From JAYTUJ01 sp043744615 (GTDB lineage: Bacteria; Patescibacteriota; Minisyncoccia; Phycocordibacterales; CAIRYW01), in assembly GCA_043744615.1 (NCBI GenBank), contig JAYTUJ010000030.1, positions 1-64,000 on the forward strand: a DNA stretch of 64,000 bases, written 5' to 3'. Positions 50,176 through 58,417 of the stretch are shown here, piece by piece. The stretch's first letter is position 1. The number at the start of each line of letters is the position of its first letter. The notes below the pieces were generated by a model that saw only the letters and a list, made by a program, of their open reading frames with translations, did not search any database and was not told the DNA's origin. Both the position numbers and the translations under genes were made by a program.

Positions 50176-50646
50176 ATGCGAAGACCCTTAAAACGAAAAC
50201 ATACAGTAAAAGCTGATCCTGTATATGGTTCAGAAAAAGTTGAAAAGTTTATCAACTATGTTATGGAACGTGGAAAAAAGAACGCTGCTCGAAAGATCAT
50301 CTACGGAGCTCTTGAAACAATAAAAGAAAAACTTAAAGTTGAAAATCCTATGGAAGTGTTTGATCTAGCTATCGTAAACACAAGTCCTATCATGGAAGTT
50401 CGATCACGACGAGTTGGGGGTGCTAACTATCAAGTTCCTCGAGAAGTTCGACCAGAACGACGACTACAACTTTCTATGCGATGGATCAAAGACGCTGCAA
50501 GGTCAAAAAAGGGTCAACCAATGCACATCAAAATTGCTGATGAAATTATCGCTGCTTCAAAAAATGAAGGCGAAGCTATTAAAAAGCGAGAAAACACTCA
50601 CAAGATGGCAGAAGCCAACAAAGCATTTGCTCACTTCGCTTGGTAA
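50176..50646 (+). CDS. rpsG: 30S ribosomal protein S7
   Basis: 156 residues, standard. It begins MRRPLKRK and shows DPVYGSEKVEKFINYVMERGKKN and the REVRPERRLQLSMRWI signature. S7 binds the 3' major domain of 16S rRNA at the head. It is the last gene before a terminator, so the usual rpsL-rpsG-fusA-tuf operon is split here. Confidence 0.97.
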   Translation: MRRPLKRKHTVKADPVYGSEKVEKFINYVMERGKKNAARKIIYGALETIKEKLKVENPMEVFDLAIVNTSPIMEVRSRRVGGANYQVPREVRPERRLQLSMRWIKDAARSKKGQPMHIKIADEIIAASKNEGEAIKKRENTHKMAEANKAFAHFAW

Positions 50647-50665
50647 TCTCACTAAACTAAAAATT

Positions 50666-50690
50666 AAACAGGTCGCAAGGCCTGTTTTTT
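50666..50690 (+). terminator. terminator after rpsG
   Basis: AAACAGGTC and GGCCTGTTT stem with a GCAA tetraloop followed by a T run. Confidence 0.8.
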
Positions 50691-50692
50691 TA

Positions 50693-50721
50693 TTGCAAAG
50701 ATACAAATTTAATGCTATTTT
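50693..50721 (+). promoter_or_regulatory. promoter of fusA
   Basis: TTGCAA (50693-50698), 17-nt spacer, TG-C-TATTTT (-10 at 50716-50721); leader about 42 nt. Confidence 0.55.
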
Positions 50722-50769
50722 ATCTGCACGACCTAACTAAGTCGGCTTGTTTATTTATTATTATTTTTT

Positions 50770-52911
50770 ATGAATAGAGACTACCCCCTAGAACGAGTTC
50801 GAAACTTTGGAATTATCGCCCACATTGATGCGGGTAAAACAACAACATCAGAACGAATCCTGTATTACACAGGTATGAGTCATAAAATTGGTGAAGTTCA
50901 CAACGGTGAAGCAACAACAGACTGGATGGAACAAGAAAAAGAACGAGGTATTACAATTACCGCGGCCGCTATTACTTGTTTCTGGAACCCAACATACATG
51001 GGAGACGACAAGTCAATGATGCACCGATTTAACATCATCGACACCCCTGGTCACGTAGACTTTACGGTAGAAGTAGAACGATCTCTTAAAGTTCTTGACG
51101 GAGGAGTTGTAGTTTTTGACGGAGTAGCTGGAGTAGAACCACAATCAGAAACTGTATGGCGACAAGCTGACAAATATAAAGTTCCTCGAATTTGTTTTAT
51201 TAACAAGCTCGACCGAACAGGTGCTTCTTTTGACCGATCATTTAACTCTATTCTTGATCGACTCAACAAAAATGCAGTTCGAATGCAACTTCCAATTGGT
51301 CTTGAAGATCAACACGACGGAGTTGTAGATTTGCTTACTCGAAAAGCATACAAATTCGAAGGAGACATGGGAAATAAAATCATCATGGAAGATGTTCCTG
51401 AAGATATGAAAGCAGATGTTGAAAAATATCGAGCTATTTTGATCGAAAAAGTTGCTGAACACGATGAAGTTTTAATGAATATGTATCTTGAAGGAAACGA
51501 ACCTTCAGTACCTGAACTCAAAAAAGTTATTCGAAAGGCAGTTATTTCTAACTCATTGTTCCCAGTATTCGCGGGATCAGCTTTGAAAAACAAAGGAGTA
51601 CAAATTGTACTTGATGCAGTAGTTGAATACCTTCCATGTCCACTTGATATTCCTCCAGTTCGAGGTCTTGATCCAGCAACAGGAGCAGAAATTTTCCGAA
51701 AACCTTCTGACACAGAGCCATTTGCTGCGCTCGCATTTAAATTGCAAACAGATCCTTTCGTAGGACAACTTACATTCTTCCGAGTATATTCTGGAACAGT
51801 TGAATCTGGTTCATATCTATATAACTCAACAACTGGTAATAAAGAACGACTAGGACGAATCGTACGACTTCAAGCAAACAAGCGAGAAGAAGTTAAAAAA
51901 GTTTTTGCCGGAGAAATTGCAGCTGCGGTAGGATTAAAAGAAGCAAAAACTTCTCATACATTTTGTGATGAAGCACAACCAATCGTTCTTGATCCAATTA
52001 AATTTGCTGAACCAGTAGTATCTCTTCGAATTGAACCTAAAACAAAAGCTGACCAAGAAAAAATGGGTATGGCTCTTAAAAAACTTTCTGATGAAGATCC
52101 AACATTCCGAATTTCTTCAAACCAAGAAACAGGAGAAACATTGGTTGCGGGTATGGGAGAACTTCATCTCGAAATTATGATCGACCGAATGAAACGAGAA
52201 TTCGGCGTTGATGCAACTATCGGAAAGCCACAAGTAGCATACCGAGAAACTATTTTAGGAACTGCAGAAGCTGAACACAAATACATTAAACAATCCGGAG
52301 GTAAAGGTCAGTATGGTCACGTTAAAATTACTCTTAAGCCAATGGAAAAATTGGAAGAAGGAGCAAAGATTCCTAAAAACGTTAAACGATACGACGACTT
52401 TGAATTTATCGACAGTATTAAAGGAGGGGTTATTCCAAACGAATTTATTCCTGCTGTTGAAAAAGGAGTTCACGAAGCGATGGATCGAGGTATCGTTGCT
52501 GGATTCAAAATGGTAAACGTTTCTTGTGAACTTACATTCGGTTCATATCACGATGTAGACTCTTCTGAAATTGCATACAAAATTGCAGGGTCACAAGCCT
52601 TCCAAGATGGTGCGAAACGAGCAAAAGCGGTTATTCTTGAGCCTATTATGAAGGTAGAGGTAGTTACTCCAGAAAAATTCATGGGAGACATTACAGGAAG
52701 TCTTTCATCAAAGCGAGCTCAAATTGAAGGAATTGAAGACCGAGGACTTTTGAAAGTTATTCGAGCAATGGTTCCACTTTCAGAAATGTTCGGATATGTA
52801 ACTTCTCTTCGATCAATGACCGAAGGACGAGGAAGTTCAACTATGGAATTTGATCACTACGAAGTGGTTCCTCCAAACGTTGAAAAAACTATTGTTGAAG
52901 CACGAAAATAA
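50770..52911 (+). CDS. fusA: translation elongation factor G
   Basis: 713 residues, usual length. GTPase motifs: AHIDAGKTT (about 17-25), RGITITAA (about 59), DTPGHVDF (about 90) and NKLDRTGA (about 144), then domains II-V including the conserved ATEGRGSS-like [14 protein letters not shown] near the C-terminus. EF-G moves tRNAs and mRNA through the ribosome. Arg is almost entirely CGA, unusual for a highly expressed gene. It is a single-gene unit with its own promoter and terminator. Confidence 0.98.
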   Translation: MNRDYPLERVRNFGIIAHIDAGKTTTSERILYYTGMSHKIGEVHNGEATTDWMEQEKERGITITAAAITCFWNPTYMGDDKSMMHRFNIIDTPGHVDFTVEVERSLKVLDGGVVVFDGVAGVEPQSETVWRQADKYKVPRICFINKLDRTGASFDRSFNSILDRLNKNAVRMQLPIGLEDQHDGVVDLLTRKAYKFEGDMGNKIIMEDVPEDMKADVEKYRAILIEKVAEHDEVLMNMYLEGNEPSVPELKKVIRKAVISNSLFPVFAGSALKNKGVQIVLDAVVEYLPCPLDIPPVRGLDPATGAEIFRKPSDTEPFAALAFKLQTDPFVGQLTFFRVYSGTVESGSYLYNSTTGNKERLGRIVRLQANKREEVKKVFAGEIAAAVGLKEAKTSHTFCDEAQPIVLDPIKFAEPVVSLRIEPKTKADQEKMGMALKKLSDEDPTFRISSNQETGETLVAGMGELHLEIMIDRMKREFGVDATIGKPQVAYRETILGTAEAEHKYIKQSGGKGQYGHVKITLKPMEKLEEGAKIPKNVKRYDDFEFIDSIKGGVIPNEFIPAVEKGVHEAMDRGIVAGFKMVNVSCELTFGSYHDVDSSEIAYKIAGSQAFQDGAKRAKAVILEPIMKVEVVTPEKFMGDITGSLSSKRAQIEGIEDRGLLKVIRAMVPLSEMFGYVTSLRSMTEGRGSSTMEFDHYEVVPPNVEKTIVEARK

Positions 52912-52942
52912 TCTAAAACTTCTAGATTAAAATCAAAAAAAG

Positions 52943-52978
52943 AACAGGCTCCACTAAAAAAGTGGAGCCTGTTTTTTT
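52943..52978 (+). terminator. terminator after fusA
   Basis: AACAGGCTCCACT pairs with AGTGGAGCCTGTT around an A-rich loop and is followed by T7. Confidence 0.9.
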
Positions 52979-53015
52979 ATATTAAGCCGTAAGACCCTTT
53001 AAAAAGCAAATAAAT

Positions 53016-53043
53016 TTGACACTTTAGCGATATTTGCTATTAT
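53016..53043 (+). promoter_or_regulatory. strong promoter of the rpsS-rplE operon
   Basis: TTGACA (53016-53021), 16-nt spacer, TG-C-TATTAT (-10 at 53038-53043). A small GCTCG/CGAGC hairpin (53052-53064) follows in the leader. Confidence 0.75.
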
Positions 53044-53083
53044 ATTGCCTAACGCTCGTTACGAGCTGTTTTAGTTTAGTCTT

Positions 53084-53431
53084 ATGACACGATCACTTAA
53101 AAAAGGACCATATATTGAAGACCGACTCTTGAAAAAGATCGAAGGAAAAAAGCCACTTGACGTTGGTCCTATTAAAACATGGTACCGACGAAGCCAAATT
53201 TCTCCAGAAATGATTGGTTTTATTTTTGCGGTTTATAACGGAAAACAACACATCGAAGTTCTTATTAGTGAAGAAATGGTTGGTCATCGACTTGGTGAAT
53301 TCTCTCCAACACGTAAATTCAACAAACACGGAGGTAAGATGCAAAAAGAACTTGATACAGCTAAAAAAGAAGCTGAAATTAACGCTGCAAAATCAGCTAA
53401 AGCTCCTGCAGCAACTGGACCTAAAAAATAA
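53084..53431 (+). CDS. rpsS: 30S ribosomal protein S19 with C-terminal extension
   Basis: 115 residues (92 in Escherichia coli). Core: [32 protein letters not shown] and [14 protein letters not shown]. The extra ~25 residues are Lys/Ala-rich and probably disordered. It is the first gene of the block and directly follows the promoter, not rplB as in most bacteria. Confidence 0.96.
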   Translation: MTRSLKKGPYIEDRLLKKIEGKKPLDVGPIKTWYRRSQISPEMIGFIFAVYNGKQHIEVLISEEMVGHRLGEFSPTRKFNKHGGKMQKELDTAKKEAEINAAKSAKAPAATGPKK

Positions 53432-53444
53432 TTAAATATCTATC

Positions 53445-53831
53445 ATGAAAGCATCACTTATAAATTACAGACAATCACCACGAAAAGTTCGACTTGTGGT
53501 TGACCTTGTTCGAGGAAAAACAGTAAGTGAAGCAATCTCCCTTCTTAAATTTACTGAAAAACGAGCTTCAGAAGTTATTTCTAAACTTATCTCTTCAGCT
53601 TTTGCAAATGCAAAAAATACTGGAGTAAACTCTGATGCAACAGTACTTTTTATTAAAGAAATTTCAGTTGATAAAGGAATCACTCTTAAACGAATGATGC
53701 CACGAGCACGAGGATCATCAGCACCAATCCGAAAACGATCAAGTCATGTTGAGCTTGTATTAGGTGTTAAAGAAGTAAAAGAAAAAGTAGTAAAAGCAAA
53801 AAAAACTAGCTCAACAAAAACTAAAAAATAA
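53445..53831 (+). CDS. rplV: 50S ribosomal protein L22
   Basis: 128 residues; signature YRQSPRKVRLVVDLVRGK and the loop region RMMPRARGSSAPIRKRSSHVELVL lining the exit tunnel. A Lys-rich C-terminal tail follows. The gap to the next gene is 3 nt. Confidence 0.96.
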   Translation: MKASLINYRQSPRKVRLVVDLVRGKTVSEAISLLKFTEKRASEVISKLISSAFANAKNTGVNSDATVLFIKEISVDKGITLKRMMPRARGSSAPIRKRSSHVELVLGVKEVKEKVVKAKKTSSTKTKK

Positions 53832-53834
53832 TTT

Positions 53835-54494
53835 ATGTCACATACAGTACATCCATATTCACATAGACTAGGAATCATTCGCGACTGGAAAAGTCGTTGG
53901 TTTGGAGTTGATGCTGATTATCGACAAAATCTAAAGTGTGACATCATGCTTCGAGAATGGCTTCAAAAGAAAATGCGAGGTCAATATGTAAGTTCTGTTG
54001 AAATGGAACGAGATTCAAAAGCTCTTCGACTTATCATCAAAACTTCACGACCTGGATTTATCATTGGACGAAGTGGAGACGGAATCACTAAGCTTCGAGC
54101 AGAAATCGAAAAGAAGATGAAGAAGCTTAATGTTTTCCGAAAAAACGAAGAACTAAAAATTGATGTTGAAGAAGTGAAGTCTCCGGAGTCGAATGCTTCT
54201 ATTGTTGCACAAATGGTTTCAGAAGGTCTCGAAAAGCGAATGCCTTTTAGACGAATTCTAAAACAAACTGTTGAAAAAGTAAGTGCTAACAGAGACGTTC
54301 TTGGTGTTAAAATTTCTATGTCAGGCCGACTAGGAGGAGCTGAAATGGCTCGACACGAAGTTCTTAAAAAAGGAAGAATTCCACTCCAGACATTTCGAGC
54401 AGACATTGACTATGCTCACTACGAAGCTTTACTTACCTATGGAAAAATAGGTATTAAAGTTTGGGTGTATAAGGGTGAAATTTTCAATAAATAA
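53835..54494 (+). CDS. rpsC: 30S ribosomal protein S3
   Basis: 219 residues with the N-terminal KH domain (PGFIIGRSGDGITKLRAEIEKKM, about 73-95) and the C-terminal domain (GRLGGAEMARHEVLKKGRIPLQTFRADIDY). It forms part of the mRNA entry channel. Confidence 0.97.
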   Translation: MSHTVHPYSHRLGIIRDWKSRWFGVDADYRQNLKCDIMLREWLQKKMRGQYVSSVEMERDSKALRLIIKTSRPGFIIGRSGDGITKLRAEIEKKMKKLNVFRKNEELKIDVEEVKSPESNASIVAQMVSEGLEKRMPFRRILKQTVEKVSANRDVLGVKISMSGRLGGAEMARHEVLKKGRIPLQTFRADIDYAHYEALLTYGKIGIKVWVYKGEIFNK

Positions 54495-54508
54495 TTAATA
54501 CTACTACC

Positions 54509-54931
54509 ATGTTTTTTCCAAAAAAAGTAAAATATCGAAAATGGCAAACATCACGACGAAATTCAAAACGTCCTCTTATTGCTACACGAGGAACTAAGCT
54601 TTCTTTTGGATTGGCTGGTCTTAAAGCTACATCTGCATACCGACTTAAATCAAATCAAATCGAATCAGCTCGAAAAGTAATCAGTCGATCAATTGGTAAA
54701 ACAGGAAAAGTTTGGATTCGAGTTTTTCCAGATCGACCGTACACACAAAAACCTCCTGAAGTAGCCATGGGTAAAGGAAAAGGAGATCCACAAGGATATT
54801 GTTTCCAAGTTGAATCAGGCCGAGTACTCTTTGAAGTCGACGGAGTAACTGTACAAATTGCAGAGCAAGCTCTTTTAAAAGCAGCTGCAAAATTGCCTTT
54901 GAGTACAAAAGTAATAACACGAGTTGCATAA
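54509..54931 (+). CDS. rplP: 50S ribosomal protein L16
   Basis: 140 residues, typical. It begins MFFPKKVKYRKWQ and shows RFPDRPYTQKPPEVAMGKGKG-type core (VFPDRPYTQKPPEVAMGKGK). It lies near the tRNA acceptor-arm site. The stop is 4 nt before the L29 start. Confidence 0.97.
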   Translation: MFFPKKVKYRKWQTSRRNSKRPLIATRGTKLSFGLAGLKATSAYRLKSNQIESARKVISRSIGKTGKVWIRVFPDRPYTQKPPEVAMGKGKGDPQGYCFQVESGRVLFEVDGVTVQIAEQALLKAAAKLPLSTKVITRVA

Positions 54932-54935
54932 ATAT

Positions 54936-55118
54936 ATGAAAGACTTACTTACAAAAGAAGTTTCTGAACTTAAAAAAATGATCGGAGAAAAAAAAGAAGA
55001 ACTTCGAAAATTTCGATTCGGTGTTGTTAACGGAAAGACTAAGAACACAAAAGAAGCACACACAATCAAAAAAGATATTGCACGTGTTCTTACTGCAATT
55101 AATTCTAAAATGAAATAA
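54936..55118 (+). CDS. rpmC: 50S ribosomal protein L29
   Basis: 60 residues. It begins MKDLLTKEVSEL with the helical LRKFRFGVVNGKTKNT segment; L29 sits by the exit tunnel and contributes to trigger factor docking. A TTG 12 nt upstream is possible but would overlap rplP. Confidence 0.9.
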   Translation: MKDLLTKEVSELKKMIGEKKEELRKFRFGVVNGKTKNTKEAHTIKKDIARVLTAINSKMK

Positions 55119-55119
55119 T

Positions 55120-55386
55120 ATGCCTACTAAAAAAACAGAAGTAAAAGAAAAAGTAGTTTCACGAAAAAAAGAACTCACAGGAGTTGTTGTTTCAGATAAG
55201 ATGAAAGACACTATTGTGGTTGCAGTAGATAACTACAAGAAACACGAAAAATATCAAAAATTCTTAAAACGAACAAAACGATTTAAGGCTGATGATAAAG
55301 GAAACACATGTAAAATTGGTGACAAAGTAACTATTCAAGAGTGTCGACCAATTTCAAAAGATAAGAAGTTTATCGTAATAAAGTAA
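55120..55386 (+). CDS. rpsQ: 30S ribosomal protein S17
   Basis: 88 residues; ELTGVVVSDKMKDTIVV, then KRFKADDKGNTCKIGDKVTIQECRPISKDKKF, matching the OB-fold S17. The spacing to rpmC is 1 nt. A short Lys/Thr N-terminal extension precedes the usual start. Confidence 0.96.
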   Translation: MPTKKTEVKEKVVSRKKELTGVVVSDKMKDTIVVAVDNYKKHEKYQKFLKRTKRFKADDKGNTCKIGDKVTIQECRPISKDKKFIVIK

Positions 55387-55390
55387 TACC

Positions 55391-55771
55391 ATGATTCAAG
55401 AACGATCAATTGTAAAAATTGCAGATAACTCAGGAGCCAAAGTTGGCCGAGTGTTCAAAGTACTTGGAAGTGCGGCTAAACGATATGCGTATCTTGGTCA
55501 GCTTGTAATTCTTTCAGTGCAAAAAGCTGAACCTCGAAAAGCAGTAAAAAAGAAAGACGTTCTTACTGCAATTGTTGTTCGATCAAAAAATGCACACCGA
55601 CGAAAAGACGGTTCATATATTCGATTCGATGAAAACGCTGTTGTTATTTTACAAAAAGCAGCGAAAGGAAAGTTAGAACCAATGGCTGGACGTATTTTTG
55701 GACCTATTCCACGTGAGATTGGTGAATTGGGATACCAAAAAATTGTTTCTCTTGCTCCAGAAATTGTGTAG
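55391..55771 (+). CDS. rplN: 50S ribosomal protein L14
   Basis: 126 residues, close to the usual 122. Signatures MIQERSIVKIADNSGAK and VRSKNAHRRKDGSYIRFDEN, and GRIFGPIPREIGELGYQKIVSLAPE. L14 lies at the subunit interface. Confidence 0.97.
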   Translation: MIQERSIVKIADNSGAKVGRVFKVLGSAAKRYAYLGQLVILSVQKAEPRKAVKKKDVLTAIVVRSKNAHRRKDGSYIRFDENAVVILQKAAKGKLEPMAGRIFGPIPREIGELGYQKIVSLAPEIV

Positions 55772-55801
55772 TATTAGTCAATCTCGTAATTTTAAAAAAC
55801 C

Positions 55802-56017
55802 ATGAGTATCAAAAAAGGCGACAAAGTAATAGTGATTACCGGAGGAAACAAAGGTAAAAAAGGAAAAGTACAAACTGTTCTTCGACAAGAAGGAAAGGTT
55901 GTTATTGAAGGTGTTAATATGAAAAAGAAACACGTTAAAGCAACACGAAACAGTAAAGGAAGTGTTATCGAAAAAGCATTCCCGATTCATATTTCTAACG
56001 TTAAGATTGAAAAATAA
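55802..56017 (+). CDS. rplX: 50S ribosomal protein L24, short form
   Basis: 71 residues against ~100. Only the KOW domain (about 4-35; KKGDKVIVITGGNKGKKGKV) and the following strand (VNMKKKHVKATRNSKGSVIEKAFPIHISNVKI) remain; the C-terminal zinc-ribbon-like section is absent. L24 helps start 50S assembly near the tunnel exit. Confidence 0.93.
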   Translation: MSIKKGDKVIVITGGNKGKKGKVQTVLRQEGKVVIEGVNMKKKHVKATRNSKGSVIEKAFPIHISNVKIEK

Positions 56018-56018
56018 T

Positions 56019-56558
56019 ATGATGACAATTAAAGAAAAAGTTCAAAAATCATTTGACGCGTTAAAGGGCGAATTTGGTTATAAAAATAAAATGGAAGCTC
56101 CACGACTTGTTAAAGTTGTGTTGAGTTCAGGTATTGGTTCTGTTAAAGATCCAAAACGAAAAGAGTTGATTGGTAAAAAATTAACTTTGATTGCCGGACA
56201 AAACGTGATAACACGAACAGCTAAAAAATCTATCGCTACTTTTAAAGTTCGACAAGGTGATGCTTCAGGTTACCAAGTTACTCTTCGAGGACAACGAATG
56301 TATGATTTTCTTGATAAGTTGGTAAACATTTCTCTTCCACGAACAAAAGACTTCCGAGGACTAAAACGAGAAGCAGTAGATGCAATGGGTAACTACACAA
56401 TTGGTATTAAAGAAAATACTATTTTCCCAGAAACATCTGACGAAGATCTAAAAGATGTATTCGGTTTCTCAATCATCGTTGTTACCAGTAAGAACGACAA
56501 AAAAGAAACTCTCTCATTCTTAACTCATCTAGGATTTCCGTTTAAGAAAGAGGCGTAA
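56019..56558 (+). CDS. rplE: 50S ribosomal protein L5
   Basis: 179 residues; APRLVKVVLSSGIG, then QNVITRTAKKSIATFKVRQGD and the VNISLPRTKDFRGL signature. L5 binds 5S rRNA. Two adjacent ATGs are possible. It is the last gene of the block; the usual followers rpsN, rpsH, rplF and beyond are not here. Confidence 0.96.
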   Translation: MMTIKEKVQKSFDALKGEFGYKNKMEAPRLVKVVLSSGIGSVKDPKRKELIGKKLTLIAGQNVITRTAKKSIATFKVRQGDASGYQVTLRGQRMYDFLDKLVNISLPRTKDFRGLKREAVDAMGNYTIGIKENTIFPETSDEDLKDVFGFSIIVVTSKNDKKETLSFLTHLGFPFKKEA

Positions 56559-56584
56559 ATAAAAAATTTAAATAAATAAAAAAG

Positions 56585-56621
56585 AAAACAAGGTCGACTC
56601 CAAAAAAGAGTCGACCTTGTT
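56585..56621. terminator. terminator between rplE and the MazG-like gene
   Basis: AAACAAGGTCGACTC and GAGTCGACCTTGTTT form a 15-bp stem with a 7-nt loop; T-rich flanks on both sides suggest it serves both convergent genes. Confidence 0.85.
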
Positions 56622-56645
56622 TGTTCCAGAACCTTTCTTTGGAGG

Positions 56646-57278
56646 TTAACGCTCATCACCTGTTTTGTCTTGAACTTTTCGCTCAATCCGGCTTGCTATT
56701 TTTGCCAGATTTTCTATTGCGACATATTCGAGAGTGGTTTCTAATGTAGAGCATGCATTAGAGATTAGCAAAAGTGTTTCGCTTAATCCTGCTAACAAAA
56801 CCAGTTTGTCGGCAGGGGTAATTTTACCTTTCTCGTGCCAGCAAATCCTTTTAAATTTTCCAGTAACTATCGCAACTTTTCCGGCAAGTCGACCTAAAAG
56901 TTCGAGACGGCTAAGCTTTGGTTTTCTGATACTTTTTTCGAAGTATTCTTTAAATGTAAGACAAGTCTTTCGTTTTGTTTTTTCTTCATGAATTCCAAGC
57001 AAAGCAATCTCCTCAAATGACGATCCAAGGAGTCGTGACAAAGAACAGGTATACCAAAGTATGTCGCCAAGTTCTTTGGTCAATAATTCTAAATCATGTT
57101 TACTAGGTGCTTTATTGTCTGAAATGATTTGCACAAGTTTTTCGATAAACTCAAGTGTTTCATCGCTGAAACCAAGGATGTTAGCAATAAATGCTGCGAA
57201 TAGTAGAGGGGTTCCTACAGGACAATCTGTTCGAGACGCCACTTTTTGATAGCGATTAAACGTCATATGCATACGCAT
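56646..57278 (-). CDS. MazG-like nucleotide pyrophosphohydrolase-domain protein
   Basis: 210 residues. An N-terminal MazG-like all-helical domain (about 5-105; FNRYQKVASRT..., SDETLEFIEKLVQII, KELGDILWYTCSLSRLLGSSFEEIA) contains ExxE-type and ELGD acidic clusters suited to binding Mg and hydrolysing NTPs. A second helical domain of ~100 residues follows, perhaps a degenerate repeat (DKLVLLAGLSETLLLISNAC). It has a canonical Shine-Dalgarno GGAGG 7 nt before the ATG, unlike its neighbours, and a ~90-nt leader. Insertion between ribosomal blocks hints at acquisition. Confidence 0.65.
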   Translation of the reverse strand: MRMHMTFNRYQKVASRTDCPVGTPLLFAAFIANILGFSDETLEFIEKLVQIISDNKAPSKHDLELLTKELGDILWYTCSLSRLLGSSFEEIALLGIHEEKTKRKTCLTFKEYFEKSIRKPKLSRLELLGRLAGKVAIVTGKFKRICWHEKGKITPADKLVLLAGLSETLLLISNACSTLETTLEYVAIENLAKIASRIERKVQDKTGDER

Positions 57279-57304
57279 AATATTTCCTCCAAGTTATAGG
57301 TTGT

Positions 57305-57355
57305 GGTCAAAGAGCTATCATTCACCGTTGTTGGGAATAAAAGGTTTGACCGGTG
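57305..57355 (-). promoter_or_regulatory. possible pseudoknot/switch in the MazG-like gene leader
   Basis: GGTCAAA (57305-57311) can pair with TTTGACC (57345-57351), and CACCG (57323-57327) with CGGTG (57351-57355). The helices cross, so they either exclude each other or form a pseudoknot. They lie between promoter and Shine-Dalgarno. Confidence 0.45.
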
Positions 57356-57362
57356 TTAGCTA

Positions 57363-57390
57363 GTTATAGCACAGAAGATATTGTATGCAA
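57363..57390 (-). promoter_or_regulatory. promoter of the MazG-like gene
   Basis: Minus strand TTGCAT (57390-57385), 16-nt spacer, TG-C-TATAAC (-10 at 57368-57363); transcription start about 57356. Confidence 0.65.
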
Positions 57391-57428
57391 ATTAAAAAAT
57401 CTTAAAAGTTAAAAGAGCATTTTCGTCA

Positions 57429-57437
57429 TGATACAAT
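57429..57437 (+). promoter_or_regulatory. extended -10 promoter of tatD
   Basis: TG-A-TACAAT, 9 nt before the ATG at 57447; nearly leaderless. Confidence 0.5.
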
Positions 57438-57446
57438 ATTGATTAT

Positions 57447-58265
57447 ATGAATTCAGATTCTCATTTTATCGACATTCACTGCCACACAAATATGGAGCAG
57501 TTTGATGCTGATTATAAAGAAGTAATAAAGCGGGCTCATGAAAAAGATGTGTGGATAATAAATGTGGGTGTGGATAAGTTAACTTCGCAAAAAGCTGTCG
57601 AAATTGCTGAACAATATGAAGAGGGAGTATATGCAGTTATAGGACTTCATCCGACTGATAGCCCAGAAGATTTTGACTTAGAATTTTATAAAAGTCTTGC
57701 GAAGTCAAAAAAAGTTATAGCTATTGGTGAGTGTGGCCTAGACTTTTTTCACATCGATCCAAATAAAGAAGAGAACCAAGTGAACAATGGTTCACTTAAA
57801 AGACAAATTAAAATATTCGAACAACAAATTGAGCTTGCTTTAGAGCTTGATCTTCCAATTATGATTCATTGTCGAGATGCTTACAAAGAGACATTAGAAG
57901 TCATTGACCGATATAAAGGACAAAATAAGTTTTTGGGCAAAAAGCTTCGAGGAGACGTTCACTTTTTTGCAGGCGATGTTGCCACAGCAAAAGCTTTTAC
58001 TGATCGAGACTTTAGTTTGTCCTTTACAGGGGTGATTACCTTTACGCATGATTATGACGCAACTATCGAATCTGTTTCTGTCGATAATATTATGTCTGAA
58101 ACAGATAGTCCTTTTGTTGCGCCAGTGCCGTATCGTAAAACTCGTAATGAACCCGCCTATGTTATTGAGGTCGTAAAACGACTGGCTGAACTCAAAAAAA
58201 TGACCATTGAACAAGCCAAAGATACTATATTTAAAAACGCCTCAAATCTCTTTACTTTTAGATAA
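57447..58265 (+). CDS. tatD: TatD-family metal-dependent DNase
   Basis: 272 residues. The metal-binding residues of the TIM-barrel family are visible: HxH in IDIHCHTN (about 10-12), Glu in IGECGLDFF (about 96), His in IMIHCRDA (about 140), His in RGDVHFFAGD (about 170) and Asp in MSETDSPF (about 218). It may act in DNA repair or turnover of DNA ends. Two exact TGTGGATAA (DnaA-box-like) sequences 19 bp apart lie in its 5' part. Confidence 0.94.
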   Translation: MNSDSHFIDIHCHTNMEQFDADYKEVIKRAHEKDVWIINVGVDKLTSQKAVEIAEQYEEGVYAVIGLHPTDSPEDFDLEFYKSLAKSKKVIAIGECGLDFFHIDPNKEENQVNNGSLKRQIKIFEQQIELALELDLPIMIHCRDAYKETLEVIDRYKGQNKFLGKKLRGDVHFFAGDVATAKAFTDRDFSLSFTGVITFTHDYDATIESVSVDNIMSETDSPFVAPVPYRKTRNEPAYVIEVVKRLAELKKMTIEQAKDTIFKNASNLFTFR

Positions 58266-58278
58266 TTTCTGTTATATT
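58251..58278 (+). promoter_or_regulatory. promoter of the tuf-rplB operon
   Basis: TTTACT (58251-58256), 16-nt spacer, TG-T-TATATT (-10 at 58273-58278), overlapping the end of tatD; it gives a ~130-nt leader. Confidence 0.6.
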
Positions 58279-58284
58279 ACATGA

Positions 58285-58417
58285 ACGCATTTGCGCTTTT
58301 TTAATTTATAAAAACGCATTGTTAATTATCAGAACCGTCTTTTAGGTTACTTCTGAAGCCATAATAAGGGCTGGCAGAGGAAAAACTAGGGACAATTTAA
58401 AAATACTACATAATTAT
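58285..58417 (+). promoter_or_regulatory. structured leader of the tuf-rplB operon
   Basis: It holds a small CGCA/TGCG hairpin (58286-58295) followed by T6, then AACC/GGTT and AGCC/GGCT hairpins. The first could terminate early, so the leader may control operon expression. Confidence 0.4.

Noticed and set aside
51051..52473. Several long frames antisense to fusA, and similar ones opposite tuf, rplB, rpsC and recA
   Set aside because: They lie fully within well-identified genes. The biased codon use (CGA, few TGA) makes the opposite frames open by chance; no family or start signal supports them.
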